From positions 30,854 to 94,853 of the forward strand of contig JAYWGN010000040.1 of NCBI GenBank assembly GCA_043778255.1: 64,000 nucleotides of DNA, in the 5' to 3' direction. A program made the translations under genes and the position numbers. The first letter of the stretch is position 1; the number at the start of each line of letters is the position of its first letter. Source of the stretch: JAYWGN01 sp043778255. GTDB taxonomy: Bacteria > Bacteroidota > Bacteroidia > Chitinophagales > Chitinophagaceae. The notes beneath the pieces are model-generated. The model made no database searches and was not told the origin of the DNA. It saw only the letters and a list, made by a program, of their open reading frames with translations. This document shows, in pieces, positions 36,258 through 46,141 of the stretch.

Positions 36258-38123
36258 ATGTATAGAACTCACACCTGTGGCGCCTTGCGAATAACCGATA
36301 TTAGTACTACCGTAACCCTTGCAGGTTGGGTGCAAAGCGTAAAAAAATTTGGAAGTATAACCTTTATTGACCTTAGAGATAGGTATGGCATAACCCAATT
36401 ATTATTTAGCGAAAGCTTAAATAATGAGCTTATGAACAATGCAATAGGGCGTGAATATGTACTACAAGTAAATGGTATAGTAAATGAACGTAGCAATAAA
36501 AACCTGAAAATTGCCACTGGCGATATTGAAATACTAGTGGCCACATTTACCATACTCAACAAATCACTCACCCCACCATTTACCATACAGGACGATACCG
36601 ACGGTGGCGATGACCTCCGTATGAAATACCGCTACCTCGACCTTAGGCGCAATGAACTAAAACAAAAATTGGAACTTCGCTATGCCGTAAATAGAGCTAC
36701 ACGAAACTACTTACACAGCCATCAATTTATGGATATTGAAACTCCGTTTCTTATAAAATCGACTCCGGAAGGTGCTAGAGATTTTGTAGTACCTAGCCGT
36801 ATGAACCAAAACGAATTTTATGCCTTGCCACAAAGCCCACAAACATTTAAGCAGCTACTTATGGTAAGTGGGTACGATAGGTATTACCAAATAGTAAAAT
36901 GCTTTAGAGACGAGGATTTACGAGCCGATAGGCAGCCCGAATTTACACAAATAGATTGCGAAATGGCCTTTGTAGAACAAGAGGATATACTGCAAATGTT
37001 TGAGGGTATGATAAAATATATATTTAAAGAGGTAAAAAATATTGACTACAACGATGTGGTAGAAAGGATTACATGGGAGCAAGCTATGTGGCAGTATGGT
37101 AACGATAAGCCCGATATACGCTTTGGCCTGTGCTTGAATAATTTTAAGTTCCCGAGGCATGCTTTCCCCGATACGGAAAATAGATACTCAATTTTTACAG
37201 AAGTGGACGTAGAATTGGAGTGGCTACATAATTTCCCTGTATTTAAAGATGCGGAAACGGTAATAGCAATAGCTATACCTGGCTGTAGCGACTATACCCG
37301 TAAGCAAACCGACGAATTGACAGAATGGGTAAAGCGACCGCAAATAGGTATGAAGGGTTTAGCATTTGTGAAGTGTAATACGGATGGTACTTACAAAAGC
37401 AGCGTAGATAAATTTTATAATGAAAATGAATTAAAATACCTAGCTATTAATAGCAATGCCAACCAAGGCGACCTTATACTAATACTAGCTGGTGATGAAG
37501 AAAAAACAAGAAAAGCAGCCAGTGATTTACGTATGTACATGGCCGAAAAATTGGGCTTACGCAAAAAAGATGTATTCAAATTATTGTGGGTGGTTGACTT
37601 CCCGTTGTTTGAATTTGCACATACTGATGATGATGGTGGCGGTGCTGGCCGTTGGGTAGCAAGGCATCACCCATTTACTAGCCCTAAGCCCGACCATATA
37701 AGTATAATGGAAAGCAATACGCCACAGGTAGCTGACCTTACCAAATACTTAGAACACCCCTACGCCAACATAAAAGCAAATGCTTACGATATGGTACTTA
37801 ATGGCAACGAAATAGGTGGTGGTAGCATAAGAATATACCAACGTGCCTTACAGGAAAAAATGTTTGCAGCCCTAGGGCTTACACCGGAAGAAGCCAACCA
37901 CAAATTTGGCTTTTTGCTAGGCGCATTTGAGTATGGTGCTCCGCCACATGGTGGGTTAGCATTTGGGTTTGATAGGTTGTGTGCCATACTTGGTGGTAGC
38001 GAAAGCATAAGGGATTTTATAGCGTTCCCCAAAAACAATAGTGGCCGAGATGTAATGTTAGATGCACCAAGTACTATAGATGCAAAACAGCTGCAAGAAC
38101 TGTACTTGGATATAAAAAAATAA
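36258..38123 (+). CDS. aspS: Aspartyl-tRNA synthetase
   Basis: Charges tRNA-Asp; class II synthetase. The 621-residue protein begins MYRTHTCGALRITD, has the anticodon-binding OB fold (VTLAGWVQSVKKFGSITFIDLRD), then catalytic motif 2 around CFRDEDLRADRQPEFTQID and motif 3 GGLAFGFDRLCAILGG, with the bacterial insertion domain between. It is a little longer than the usual 590 residues because of an insert near the C-terminal third. It has a clear promoter of its own. Confidence 0.97.
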   Translation: MYRTHTCGALRITDISTTVTLAGWVQSVKKFGSITFIDLRDRYGITQLLFSESLNNELMNNAIGREYVLQVNGIVNERSNKNLKIATGDIEILVATFTILNKSLTPPFTIQDDTDGGDDLRMKYRYLDLRRNELKQKLELRYAVNRATRNYLHSHQFMDIETPFLIKSTPEGARDFVVPSRMNQNEFYALPQSPQTFKQLLMVSGYDRYYQIVKCFRDEDLRADRQPEFTQIDCEMAFVEQEDILQMFEGMIKYIFKEVKNIDYNDVVERITWEQAMWQYGNDKPDIRFGLCLNNFKFPRHAFPDTENRYSIFTEVDVELEWLHNFPVFKDAETVIAIAIPGCSDYTRKQTDELTEWVKRPQIGMKGLAFVKCNTDGTYKSSVDKFYNENELKYLAINSNANQGDLILILAGDEEKTRKAASDLRMYMAEKLGLRKKDVFKLLWVVDFPLFEFAHTDDDGGGAGRWVARHHPFTSPKPDHISIMESNTPQVADLTKYLEHPYANIKANAYDMVLNGNEIGGGSIRIYQRALQEKMFAALGLTPEEANHKFGFLLGAFEYGAPPHGGLAFGFDRLCAILGGSESIRDFIAFPKNNSGRDVMLDAPSTIDAKQLQELYLDIKK

Positions 38124-38338
38124 GAGGTAGATTTACAGCAGTAGTTATTTGATAATATAATAATAGGTAAAAAATAGTTGTAATTAATGTTACAACTTTA
38201 ATTATAAATAAGTTACTTTACATAACTTTAACATAATTACTAAAAATAATGTAAACATCAACTTCCTTTTTTTTCCAGTATCCTCGGTTTATTGTTTATG
38301 AAAAAAGAGTACATTACGGTATCAACTTAAAGTTAATG

Positions 38339-38372
38339 AAATGTCTCACCTTTAAAAAGTGGGGCATTTTTA
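38339..38372 (+). terminator. Terminator-like hairpin in the gap before the ElaA-like gene
   Basis: AAATGTCTCAC pairs (with one G-T pair) with GTGGGGCATTT, followed by T5. It lies 20 bp before the next ATG and over 200 bp after aspS, so it may end a small transcript from the gap or act as an attenuator. Confidence 0.5.
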
Positions 38373-38392
38373 ATTGAGCCAACACTATAAAT

Positions 38393-38836
38393 ATGAAGTA
38401 TAACATTCAACAATTTGATGCATTATCCACCTCAGCATTGTACAACATATTACAAGTACGTAGCCAAGTGTTTGTAGTGGAGCAGCACTGTGTATATGCA
38501 GATGCCGATGGTATAGATAACCAATGCCACCACTTGAGCATAACCAATACTAATGCACATATAATGGCGTATGCAAGGCTAATACCACCAAGTGTAGTAT
38601 ATACTGAGTGTAGTATAGGCAGAGTGCTTACAAGCCAAGCCTACAGGCAGTTAGGCTATGGCAAACTTATAGTAAAGTATGCTATGGAGCAGTGCAAAAT
38701 ACTATACCCACAGCACCACATAAAAATTGGAGCACAATTATACTTACAAGCATTTTACCAAAGTTTTGGCTTTGTTACTTGCAGCCAAGTATATGATGAA
38801 GATGGTATTGAACATATTAAAATGGTAACTACTTAG
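38393..38836 (+). CDS. ElaA-like GNAT N-acetyltransferase
   Basis: A 147-residue acetyltransferase that uses acetyl-CoA; substrate unknown. It matches the ElaA subgroup: LYNILQVRSQVFVVEQHCVYADADG at the front, then SIGRVLTSQAYRQLGYGKLIV (the acetyl-CoA loop RxxGxG) and HIKIGAQLYLQAFYQSFGF at the end. Length is typical. The preceding hairpin at 38339-38372 may influence its expression. Confidence 0.88.
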   Translation: MKYNIQQFDALSTSALYNILQVRSQVFVVEQHCVYADADGIDNQCHHLSITNTNAHIMAYARLIPPSVVYTECSIGRVLTSQAYRQLGYGKLIVKYAMEQCKILYPQHHIKIGAQLYLQAFYQSFGFVTCSQVYDEDGIEHIKMVTT

Positions 38837-38975
38837 TACAATTACTGTACAAAATTTTGACAATTACTAAGTATAAAAATATGTACAATTGTACATAATA
38901 AAAATAGACTATCTCAGTTTATAGTAGTGTTATTCTACATTATTTGAACTAAGTGTTTTTTTAAAATCTATTTTT

Positions 38976-39935
38976 ATGAAGAGAGTATTACTTAAAGTCT
39001 TTCTTGTGCCTTTATTGTTAACAATAATAGCCATTAAAGCAGCTGCACAGTACGTTACAGCATTTAACAGAAAGTTAGAAATTGGTCTCAATTTGGGTCC
39101 TTCAAACTTTTTAGGCGATTTGGGTGGCAACCGTGGTGTTGGCAAAACGTTTTTGAAAGATAATAACGTTGAACTTACCAAAATAATATCGGGTGGCTTT
39201 ATAACTTACTACCCTAAGGAGTGGCTAGGCTTTAGGCTATCTGGCCATTACACCAAAATAGAAGGTAACGATGCCGTAATACAAAGGCAAGGTACAGCCG
39301 AAGAAAACAGGGCAAATAGAAATTTGAATTTTCGCTCTAACATTGGAGAGTTGTATTTAGCTGCTGAGTTTTTGCCTACTGTATTTTTTGAAAGTGATGA
39401 TTACCTTTCAGGCAAATTTAGACCCCTAGTAATATTAGGTATTGGTGCTTTCAAATTTAACCCACAAACCAAGTATAATGGTAATTGGGTTGATTTGCGA
39501 CCCTTACGTACCGAGGGTCAAGGCTTTGCCCAATACCCCGATAGAAAGCCTTACAAAAATTACGCCTTTTGTTTGCCAGTAGGCGTTGGCTTTAAATACT
39601 ACATAAATGAAACCTTTACACTGGGTGGCGAAGCTATACACAGGTTTACCACTACCGATTATATTGATGATGTAAGTACCAAATATATTGATCCTAATTT
39701 GTTTGCAGTAAACTTAACAGCATCACAAGCTGCTATGGCAAGAGATTTGGCTAACCGCAGCCTATCAGGCACTTACAGCGACCCGTTGCTGCCCAATAAT
39801 GTTGGCAAAATAAGGGGCGACTCCAAACAAAACGATGGCTATTACAGCCTTGCATTAAAGTTAGGTTGGCGATTAGGCTCCGAAGATAGAAGCGAATACA
39901 GAAGGGCAAGAAGACAAACCCGATGTTACTATTAA
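38976..39935 (+). CDS. Outer membrane beta-barrel protein (DUF6089-like)
   Basis: A 319-residue protein with a signal peptide (cut near IKAAAQ, about 25) and an 8-strand-like barrel pattern: NRKLEIGLNLGPSNFLGDLGG, then alternating strands such as GGFITYYPKEWLGFRLSGHY and KPYKNYAFCLPVGVGFKYY. This resembles the DUF6089 family of Bacteroidota. The tail is very basic (RRARRQTRCYY). It is followed by a strong terminator. Confidence 0.75.
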   Translation: MKRVLLKVFLVPLLLTIIAIKAAAQYVTAFNRKLEIGLNLGPSNFLGDLGGNRGVGKTFLKDNNVELTKIISGGFITYYPKEWLGFRLSGHYTKIEGNDAVIQRQGTAEENRANRNLNFRSNIGELYLAAEFLPTVFFESDDYLSGKFRPLVILGIGAFKFNPQTKYNGNWVDLRPLRTEGQGFAQYPDRKPYKNYAFCLPVGVGFKYYINETFTLGGEAIHRFTTTDYIDDVSTKYIDPNLFAVNLTASQAAMARDLANRSLSGTYSDPLLPNNVGKIRGDSKQNDGYYSLALKLGWRLGSEDRSEYRRARRQTRCYY

Positions 39936-39973
39936 AATAAAATATTGTTTTTCTCTTCAAGTATGTATAACAC

Positions 39974-39998
39974 ACCGCCAAGCAATTGGCGGTTTTTT
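39974..39998. terminator. Rho-independent terminator
   Basis: ACCGCCAA pairs with TTGGCGGT around a GCAA loop, followed by T5. It separates the barrel-protein gene from the convergent aroQ. Confidence 0.9.
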
Positions 39999-40002
39999 GT
40001 TT

Positions 40003-40422
40003 TTAGGGTTGTTGTAAGTAATTAATGGCTGCATTATAACCGTACAACCCAAGCCCAGTAATAACTCCACTTACTCGGCTCGATACATAACTGTGTTTAC
40101 GATACTCCTCACGGGCAAATATATTGCTAATATGTACCTCTACCACTTTGCAGGGTACAGCGGCTATAGCATCGGCTATGGCAATTGATGTGTGGCTGTA
40201 GGCAGCGGGGTTTATTATTATGGCTTCGGTGGTACTACCATAGGTTTGTATAGCGGTTACCAATTCGCCCTCAATATTACTTTGGTAGTAAGTTAAAGTA
40301 TGGTTACTATAACTATTTTGTAAAGTTTCAAAGTAGGATTCAAAGCTTTGGCTACCATATATTTGAGGTTCACGTTGCCCTAGCATGTTCAAGTTTGGTC
40401 CGTTTATAATGGCAATTTTCAT
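40003..40422 (-). CDS. aroQ: Type II 3-dehydroquinate dehydratase
   Basis: Dehydrates 3-dehydroquinate to 3-dehydroshikimate in the shikimate pathway. The 139-residue protein has the full type II signature: INGPNLNMLGQREPQIYG with the catalytic Tyr, NPAAYSHTSIAIADAI, VEVHISNIFAREEYRKHSYVS and the C-terminal GVITGLGLYGYNAAI. Length matches the dodecameric family. Confidence 0.96.
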   Translation of the reverse strand: MKIAIINGPNLNMLGQREPQIYGSQSFESYFETLQNSYSNHTLTYYQSNIEGELVTAIQTYGSTTEAIIINPAAYSHTSIAIADAIAAVPCKVVEVHISNIFAREEYRKHSYVSSRVSGVITGLGLYGYNAAINYLQQP

Positions 40423-40462
40423 GTATTTATTTTTATTTTTTTGGCTATGGCTAAATATTTTT

Positions 40463-41149
40463 TTACACCAACAATTTTGCTACGCTAAATGCTGCAGCTG
40501 CAGCTATTACACCAATTGCGGTTACTTTTAATGCACCTTTCAATGGTGGTTGCCCGGTTAGTTTACTTTTAAAATACCCGAATATAAACAAGCTAATAAT
40601 GGTAATAATGCTCGATAAAACTAATCCATTTTTAGGCGTAGCCGTAACTACATAAGCCGATAAAGGCAACAACCCACCTACAATATAAGCAGTACCTATG
40701 GTTAATGCACTATTACGAGCTCGGTTTACATTTGGCTTTTCTAGCCCTAGTTCAAAGCGCATCATAAACTCTACCCATTTGGTTTTGTTGAGTGCAAGTT
40801 GGTTGGCTATAAGTGTTTGCCCTTGGGCATCTATACCATAATCAGCAAATATTTCTTTTACTTCTTCTATTTCTTTTTCTCTATAATTTTCTACTTCTTC
40901 GTACTCTCTTTTTAGTTCACTTTCGTAATGTTCCTGCTCTGTTTTGCCAGCTAGGTAGCCACCCAAACCCATAGCTATACAACCTGCCACTACCTCGGCT
41001 ATGCCAGCTGTTAGTATTATACTGTTTTGCAGTACTGCTCCACTAAGCCCTGCTGCTAAGGCAAAGGGTACAGTTAGCCCATCACTCATGCCTATTACAA
41101 TATCGGTAATAAAATCAGAACTTTTAAGATGTTGCTCTTTGTGGTACAT
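40463..41149 (-). CDS. VIT1/CCC1-family transporter
   Basis: A 228-residue membrane protein of the ferrous iron / manganese VIT1/CCC1 family. It begins with FITDIVIGMSDGLTVPFALAAGL and has a hydrophilic metal-binding helical segment (about residues 75-125, rich in Glu), followed by three more membrane segments. A -7 box TAAATTTG lies on the minus strand at 41174-41167, 18 bp before the ATG. Its substrate is most likely Fe2+ or Mn2+. Confidence 0.88.
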   Translation of the reverse strand: MYHKEQHLKSSDFITDIVIGMSDGLTVPFALAAGLSGAVLQNSIILTAGIAEVVAGCIAMGLGGYLAGKTEQEHYESELKREYEEVENYREKEIEEVKEIFADYGIDAQGQTLIANQLALNKTKWVEFMMRFELGLEKPNVNRARNSALTIGTAYIVGGLLPLSAYVVTATPKNGLVLSSIITIISLFIFGYFKSKLTGQPPLKGALKVTAIGVIAAAAAFSVAKLLV

Positions 41150-41166
41150 TTAATTTTTTTTAATAA

Positions 41167-41174
41167 CAAATTTA
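41167..41174 (-). promoter_or_regulatory. -7 promoter box (TAAATTTG) of the VIT1-like gene
   Basis: Exact TAnnTTTG match on the minus strand, 18 bp ahead of the ATG at 41149. Confidence 0.45.
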
Positions 41175-41245
41175 GTAAACAATTAATTGTTACCAACTTA
41201 ATAGTATTTTTATACCTTAAAAAAAAAATAATTAATAAACGTAGC

Positions 41246-41812
41246 ATGACAAAACAGGAGTTAAGGCACTTGTATAAGCAAAAAAGAAACAGCTTAACCG
41301 ACAAACAGTTAGCCCTATATAATGACTTAATGTTACTACAATTTCAACAAATGGAACTGCCTTATGTAAGCCAAGTTGCATCTTACTATCCCCTTGAAAG
41401 TTATAACGAACCCGATACATTTTTGCTAACCCGATACTTAAGTTTTCAAAATCCGCAAATACAAATTGCCTACCCAAAAGTATTAGATAATGGCAGTATG
41501 CACATGGTAATAGCCACACCCGATAGTGAATATGCCGAAAATGAACATGGCATAAATGAACTCACCGAAGGTGAAATAATGCAACCCAATACAATTGAAT
41601 TAATAATAGTACCTACACTCTGTTGCAATTATAAAGGCCATAGAGTTGGCTATGGCAAAGGCTTTTACGATAAGTACCTAACACAATGCAACCATACAGT
41701 TATAACTATTGGCCTATGTTACTTTGACCCTGTAGCCACTATAACCGACCTGCAACAATTTGATGTACCTTTAACTTATTGCTTAACACCCGATGTAGTG
41801 TATGAATGCTAA
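41246..41812 (+). CDS. 5-formyltetrahydrofolate cyclo-ligase
   Basis: Converts 5-formyl-THF to 5,10-methenyl-THF in one-carbon metabolism. From the ATG at 41246 it has 188 residues: TKQELRHLYKQKRNSL at the front (ATP/substrate-binding Lys/Arg), SYYPLESYNEPDTF, and the signature GHRVGYGKGFYDKYL. The frame opens at 41129, but the first 39 residues are non-family sequence. Its last 11 bases overlap the start of lpxK. Confidence 0.92.
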   Translation: MTKQELRHLYKQKRNSLTDKQLALYNDLMLLQFQQMELPYVSQVASYYPLESYNEPDTFLLTRYLSFQNPQIQIAYPKVLDNGSMHMVIATPDSEYAENEHGINELTEGEIMQPNTIELIIVPTLCCNYKGHRVGYGKGFYDKYLTQCNHTVITIGLCYFDPVATITDLQQFDVPLTYCLTPDVVYEC

Positions 41813-42869
41813 TTTTTTTTTAAAATCGTTTCGTATTTTATTATTTCCGTTTGCCGTACTATACGGTATTGTTGTAAAATGCCGTAATTGGTTATACAAC
41901 AGAGGGTATAAAAAAAGTGTAGTTTTTAACTTACCCATTATAAATGTTGGCAACTTAGCTGTAGGTGGTACGGGCAAATCGCCAATGGTAGCCTATTTGG
42001 TTATGCAACTGCAACAGCAATACACTATAGCCATACTTAGCCGAGGGTATAGGCGCAAAACAAAAGGCTATGTATTGGCAAGCCAAAATAGTACTGCTTT
42101 AGAAATTGGTGACGAGCCACTTATGTACAGCCAACAATTTAAAAACGTAGCCGTAGCCGTAGGCGAACAACGCATATTAGCAGTACCACAATTGCTGCAC
42201 GATGTACCCACTACACAACTTATAATACTGGACGATGCCCTACAACACCGAGCTATTACTGCTACTTATAATATTGTACTTACTGATTATAGTAACCTCT
42301 ACATCCACGACTTTTTTGTACCCACTGGCGACTTACGAGATGAACGAAAAAGCATAACCCGAGCCAACACCGTAATAGTAACCAAATGCCCTGCTAACCT
42401 AAGTATTGCCGAAAGTACTGCTATTGCTAATAAGCTACAATTGCCCAGTCATATTCCTTTATATTTTACTACAATTATATATGGCAGTTTGTATAACATA
42501 CATACTAATGCTACCACTAATTTGGACGTTACAATGCAAGTATTATTGGTAACTGGCATAGCTAACCCACAACCAATTGAAGCGCTACTTGAGCAACAAG
42601 TACAACTGTACGAAAAAATACAATACCCTGATCACCATATATTTGATATTGATGACGTGAAGGAAATAAATAAACAATTTGAAGCTTTAAAATGTGATCA
42701 CAAAATAATATTGACTACCCAAAAAGATGCCATGAGGTTACAAAAATTTGGTACGGCAATTGCACATTTGCCCATTTATATTTTACCTATTACAATTGAA
42801 TTTTTATTTAATGCCAATACTATATTTATGGCAAATGTTGAAGCAGCAATTATGTTACAAAAAAAATAA
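41802..42869 (+). CDS. lpxK: Tetraacyldisaccharide 4'-kinase
   Basis: Adds the 4' phosphate of lipid A at the inner membrane. The 355-residue protein has an N-terminal membrane segment (about residues 6-22), the P-loop NLAVGGTGKSPMVAYL (about 50-65), the conserved RGYRRKTKGY, GDEPLMYS and LDDALQHR motifs, and a C-terminal TTQKDAMRLQ. The start overlaps the upstream cyclo-ligase by 11 bp, indicating translational coupling. Its presence confirms a Gram-negative, lipid A-bearing cell. Confidence 0.95.
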   Translation: MNANFFLKSFRILLFPFAVLYGIVVKCRNWLYNRGYKKSVVFNLPIINVGNLAVGGTGKSPMVAYLVMQLQQQYTIAILSRGYRRKTKGYVLASQNSTALEIGDEPLMYSQQFKNVAVAVGEQRILAVPQLLHDVPTTQLIILDDALQHRAITATYNIVLTDYSNLYIHDFFVPTGDLRDERKSITRANTVIVTKCPANLSIAESTAIANKLQLPSHIPLYFTTIIYGSLYNIHTNATTNLDVTMQVLLVTGIANPQPIEALLEQQVQLYEKIQYPDHHIFDIDDVKEINKQFEALKCDHKIILTTQKDAMRLQKFGTAIAHLPIYILPITIEFLFNANTIFMANVEAAIMLQKK

Positions 42870-42940
42870 AATGAATGCACTTGCAATAGGGCAAAATGCT
42901 TACAACACTACAAACCACAAAAGCATAGTATCTTTACAGT

Positions 42941-44965
42941 ATGAATAATAAGGAATATACAGGCACACTCGATATTACACGTAGTGGCATGGGCTATGTA
43001 ATAGTAGAAGGGCTCGATAAGGATATTATAATACGCCATGGCGACTACAACACAGGCCTACACGGCGATACAGTAATAGTAGCCTTAAAGGAGGATAAAA
43101 ATAATAGTAACAAAAACAACCCCAACAAAAGAAAAGAAGGTAAAATAACAGCAGTAATAGCTCGTAAGCAAACTGAATTTATAGGCACTTTACAAATGGG
43201 TACCAACTTTGCATTTTGTGTAATTAGTACGGATAAACCAATGCCCGATTTTTATATACCGTTAGATAGTATGGGCGGTGCGGTGGATAAAGATAAAGTA
43301 ATAGTAACCATAGTAAGTTGGAAAAAAGCTAACAAAAGCCCTATTGGTAAAGTAATAGATGTACTTAGTAAAGAAAAAGAGGGCGATGCAGCAATGAAAA
43401 CGCTACTACTCGAAAACGGATTTGCTATAGGCTTTGATGATGCTGTAATGCAAGAAGCCAATGCATTGCCTACTACAATAACCAAAGCCGAAATAAAAAA
43501 TAGAAAAGATATTAGAGACACCCTAACCTTTACTATAGACCCTGTAGATGCTAAGGACTTTGATGACGCCATAAGTATAAAACAACTTAAAAATGGCAAT
43601 TACGAAATTGGTGTACATATAGCCGACGTAAGCCATTATGTAGTACCTAATACAGTACTTAACAGCGCTGCTTACCAAAAGGCTACATCAGTATATTTAC
43701 CCGATAGGGTAAGCCCAATGTTGCCCGAAAAAATTAGTAACGAATTGTGCAGCCTACGCCCTAATGAAGATAAACTTACCTTTAGTACCATATTTGAAAT
43801 AGCCGCCAATGGCGAAATAAAAAACCAATGGATAGGCCGTACTGTAATACATAGCAACCACCGCTTTACTTACGAAGATGCTCAGGCTATAATAGAAGGA
43901 GGTAATGGCGAATACAAAACAGAAATATTACTATTAAATGATATAGCCAAACTGTATAGAGCCGAAAGGTTTAAAACAGGTGCTATTAACTTTAATAGCC
44001 AAGAGGTAAGGTTTAAGTTAGATGAAACAGGTAAACCAATTGGCATTGTAGTAAAAGAAAGTAAAGAGAGCCATCAACTGGTCGAAGAATTTATGCTATT
44101 AGCCAATAAAACTGTGGCAACTTATGTAGCAGCTATAAAAATGAAAAACGGCGAACCCGTACCATTTGCTTACCGCATACACGACAAGCCCAACCAAGAA
44201 AAATTAGACTTATTTGTAACCTTTGCAAAGCGGTATGGTTACCAGTTTAATATGGCAACACCCAACAGTATAGCCAGCTCATTTAATGCCATGTTAACAG
44301 CTGCCAAAGGCACACCTGAGCAAAATGTATTGGAGTCGTTAGGCATACGTACAATGGCTAAGGCTGCTTATACTACTCACAATATTGGGCATTATGGCTT
44401 AGGCTTTACTTACTACTGCCACTTTACATCGCCTATACGCCGCTACCCCGATGTAATGGTACACCGTGTATTGCAAGATTGCTTAGACGGTAAATATAAA
44501 GCCGATAACGATGCCGAAGAAAAATGTAAACACTGCAGCGACCGAGAACGAAGTGCAATGGAAACGGAAAGAGCAGCTAATAAATATAAGCAAGTAGAAT
44601 TTTTGCAGGATCATATTGGCGAAACCTTTGATGCTGTAATAAGTGGTGTAGCATCATTTGGGTTTTGGGCCGAAACAGTAGAGCATAAATGCGAGGGACT
44701 AATAAGTATGAACCAACTTATGTACTACGATGAGTTTGAACATGTAGATGCTGACTATTGCTTAATAGGCAAACGTACCAATACTAAATTTGCCATAGGC
44801 GATGCTATTAAAGTAACTGTAGTAGCGGCTAATTTAGAAAAAAGACAGTTGGATTTTGAATGGGTAACCGACTTACATCAACATGCTAAGGCTTCGCCAA
44901 AAAAGGATAGTAAACCACGAAACCTTAACAGAGAAAAGGGTACAAGCAGTAGAAAGAAAAATTAA
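42941..44965 (+). CDS. rnr: Ribonuclease R
   Basis: Processive 3'-5' exoribonuclease that degrades structured RNA. The 674-residue protein has N-terminal cold-shock/OB regions (GTLDITRSGMGYVIVEG and IGTLQMGTNFAFCV), the RNB catalytic domain with DPVDAKDFDDAIS and HIADVSHYV, SPIRRYPDVMVHR, and a C-terminal S1 domain (ISGVASFGFWAETVEHKCEG) followed by a short Lys-rich tail. It is slightly shorter than the E. coli protein. It follows lpxK closely. Confidence 0.96.
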   Translation: MNNKEYTGTLDITRSGMGYVIVEGLDKDIIIRHGDYNTGLHGDTVIVALKEDKNNSNKNNPNKRKEGKITAVIARKQTEFIGTLQMGTNFAFCVISTDKPMPDFYIPLDSMGGAVDKDKVIVTIVSWKKANKSPIGKVIDVLSKEKEGDAAMKTLLLENGFAIGFDDAVMQEANALPTTITKAEIKNRKDIRDTLTFTIDPVDAKDFDDAISIKQLKNGNYEIGVHIADVSHYVVPNTVLNSAAYQKATSVYLPDRVSPMLPEKISNELCSLRPNEDKLTFSTIFEIAANGEIKNQWIGRTVIHSNHRFTYEDAQAIIEGGNGEYKTEILLLNDIAKLYRAERFKTGAINFNSQEVRFKLDETGKPIGIVVKESKESHQLVEEFMLLANKTVATYVAAIKMKNGEPVPFAYRIHDKPNQEKLDLFVTFAKRYGYQFNMATPNSIASSFNAMLTAAKGTPEQNVLESLGIRTMAKAAYTTHNIGHYGLGFTYYCHFTSPIRRYPDVMVHRVLQDCLDGKYKADNDAEEKCKHCSDRERSAMETERAANKYKQVEFLQDHIGETFDAVISGVASFGFWAETVEHKCEGLISMNQLMYYDEFEHVDADYCLIGKRTNTKFAIGDAIKVTVVAANLEKRQLDFEWVTDLHQHAKASPKKDSKPRNLNREKGTSSRKKN

Positions 44966-45071
44966 ACAATTATTTATATAAATTTCTTACTACTTAATGA
45001 GGAGTTATTTTTAAAATATTTTTATTGAAAAAAAAACAAAAAAACTTCCTTCTTCGTATTTAGTACTAACT

Positions 45072-46136
45072 ATGACTGCACAAATAAATGGTATACAACA
45101 AATAGGTATTGGCGTTACCAATGTAAAAGAGGCCTATAATTGGTATAGCAAAATGTTTGGGTTTAATATATTAGTGTTTGAAGATATAGCCACAGCAAAC
45201 CTAATGGTACAATACACAGGCAATATACCACAGCAAAGGCATGCAGTACTTGCTATGAATATGCAAAGTGGTGGTGGGTTAGAAATATGGCAAAATACGA
45301 ACCGCATTGCGCAGCAACCTAATAAGCCTATACAATTGGGCGATACAGGAATATTTGCAATAAAAATAAAAGCAAAAAATATTGAAAAATGTTACAATTT
45401 TTTAATGCAAAATGAGGTAACTATATTACAAACTCCTATTCAAAATCCCCAAGGTAATTTACATTTCTATTGTACCGATTTGTATGGCAATATATTTGAA
45501 ATAGTAGAGGATAATCATTGGTTTGCTAACACTAACAAACCAACAGGTGGCGTTGTAGGTGCTACTATTGGTGTAAGTAATATGGATACTGCTTTGCCAT
45601 TTTACAAAAATGTATTGGGGTACAATGTGCTCTTATACGATCAAATAGCAACTTTTAAAGACCTCTATAATTTGCCCAATGGCAAAGCTTTACATAGGCG
45701 AGTATTGTTAAAAAAAACAATAAATAGTACGGGTGCATTTGGCAACTTACTAGGCCCTACACAAATAGAATTAATACAAGCTATAGAAACTATACCCAAC
45801 AAAATATTTGCCAATCGCTATTGGGGCGATGCAGGCTTTATACATATATGTTACGATGTAAATGGTATGGAACAGCTTGGCATTAATAACAAGGCATTGG
45901 GCTATGGCTTTACTGTAAACAGTATTAATAGCTTTGGTATGGGTAATGCAGCGGGGCATTTTTGTTATACCGAAGACCCCGACGGTACCTTAATTGAATA
46001 TGTAGAAACATATAAAGTACCTATTGCAAAAAAACTAGGTATTTATTTTAACCTCAAAAACAGAGATAGCAAAAAAAACTTACCCAATTGGTTTGTAAAA
46101 TTATTTAAGTTTTCGAGGGTTGATTCAAAAGAATAA
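45072..46136 (+). CDS. VOC-superfamily protein with two glyoxalase-fold domains
   Basis: A 354-residue protein with two glyoxalase/bleomycin-resistance/dioxygenase (VOC) units. The first (about 5-150) has IGIGVTNVKEAYNWYSKMFG and a DLYGNIFEIVED close; the second (about 155-320) has ATIGVSNMDTALPFYKNVLGY and GHFCYTEDPDGTLIEYVET. The paired His/Glu metal ligands seem present in the second. Function unknown; such doubles include dioxygenases and isomerases. It lies alone. Confidence 0.85.
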   Translation: MTAQINGIQQIGIGVTNVKEAYNWYSKMFGFNILVFEDIATANLMVQYTGNIPQQRHAVLAMNMQSGGGLEIWQNTNRIAQQPNKPIQLGDTGIFAIKIKAKNIEKCYNFLMQNEVTILQTPIQNPQGNLHFYCTDLYGNIFEIVEDNHWFANTNKPTGGVVGATIGVSNMDTALPFYKNVLGYNVLLYDQIATFKDLYNLPNGKALHRRVLLKKTINSTGAFGNLLGPTQIELIQAIETIPNKIFANRYWGDAGFIHICYDVNGMEQLGINNKALGYGFTVNSINSFGMGNAAGHFCYTEDPDGTLIEYVETYKVPIAKKLGIYFNLKNRDSKKNLPNWFVKLFKFSRVDSKE

Positions 46137-46141
46137 CAATT

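Noticed and set aside
42748..42948. Small plus-strand frame across the lpxK-rnr junction
   Set aside because: Out of frame inside lpxK and ends inside rnr; no protein-like features.
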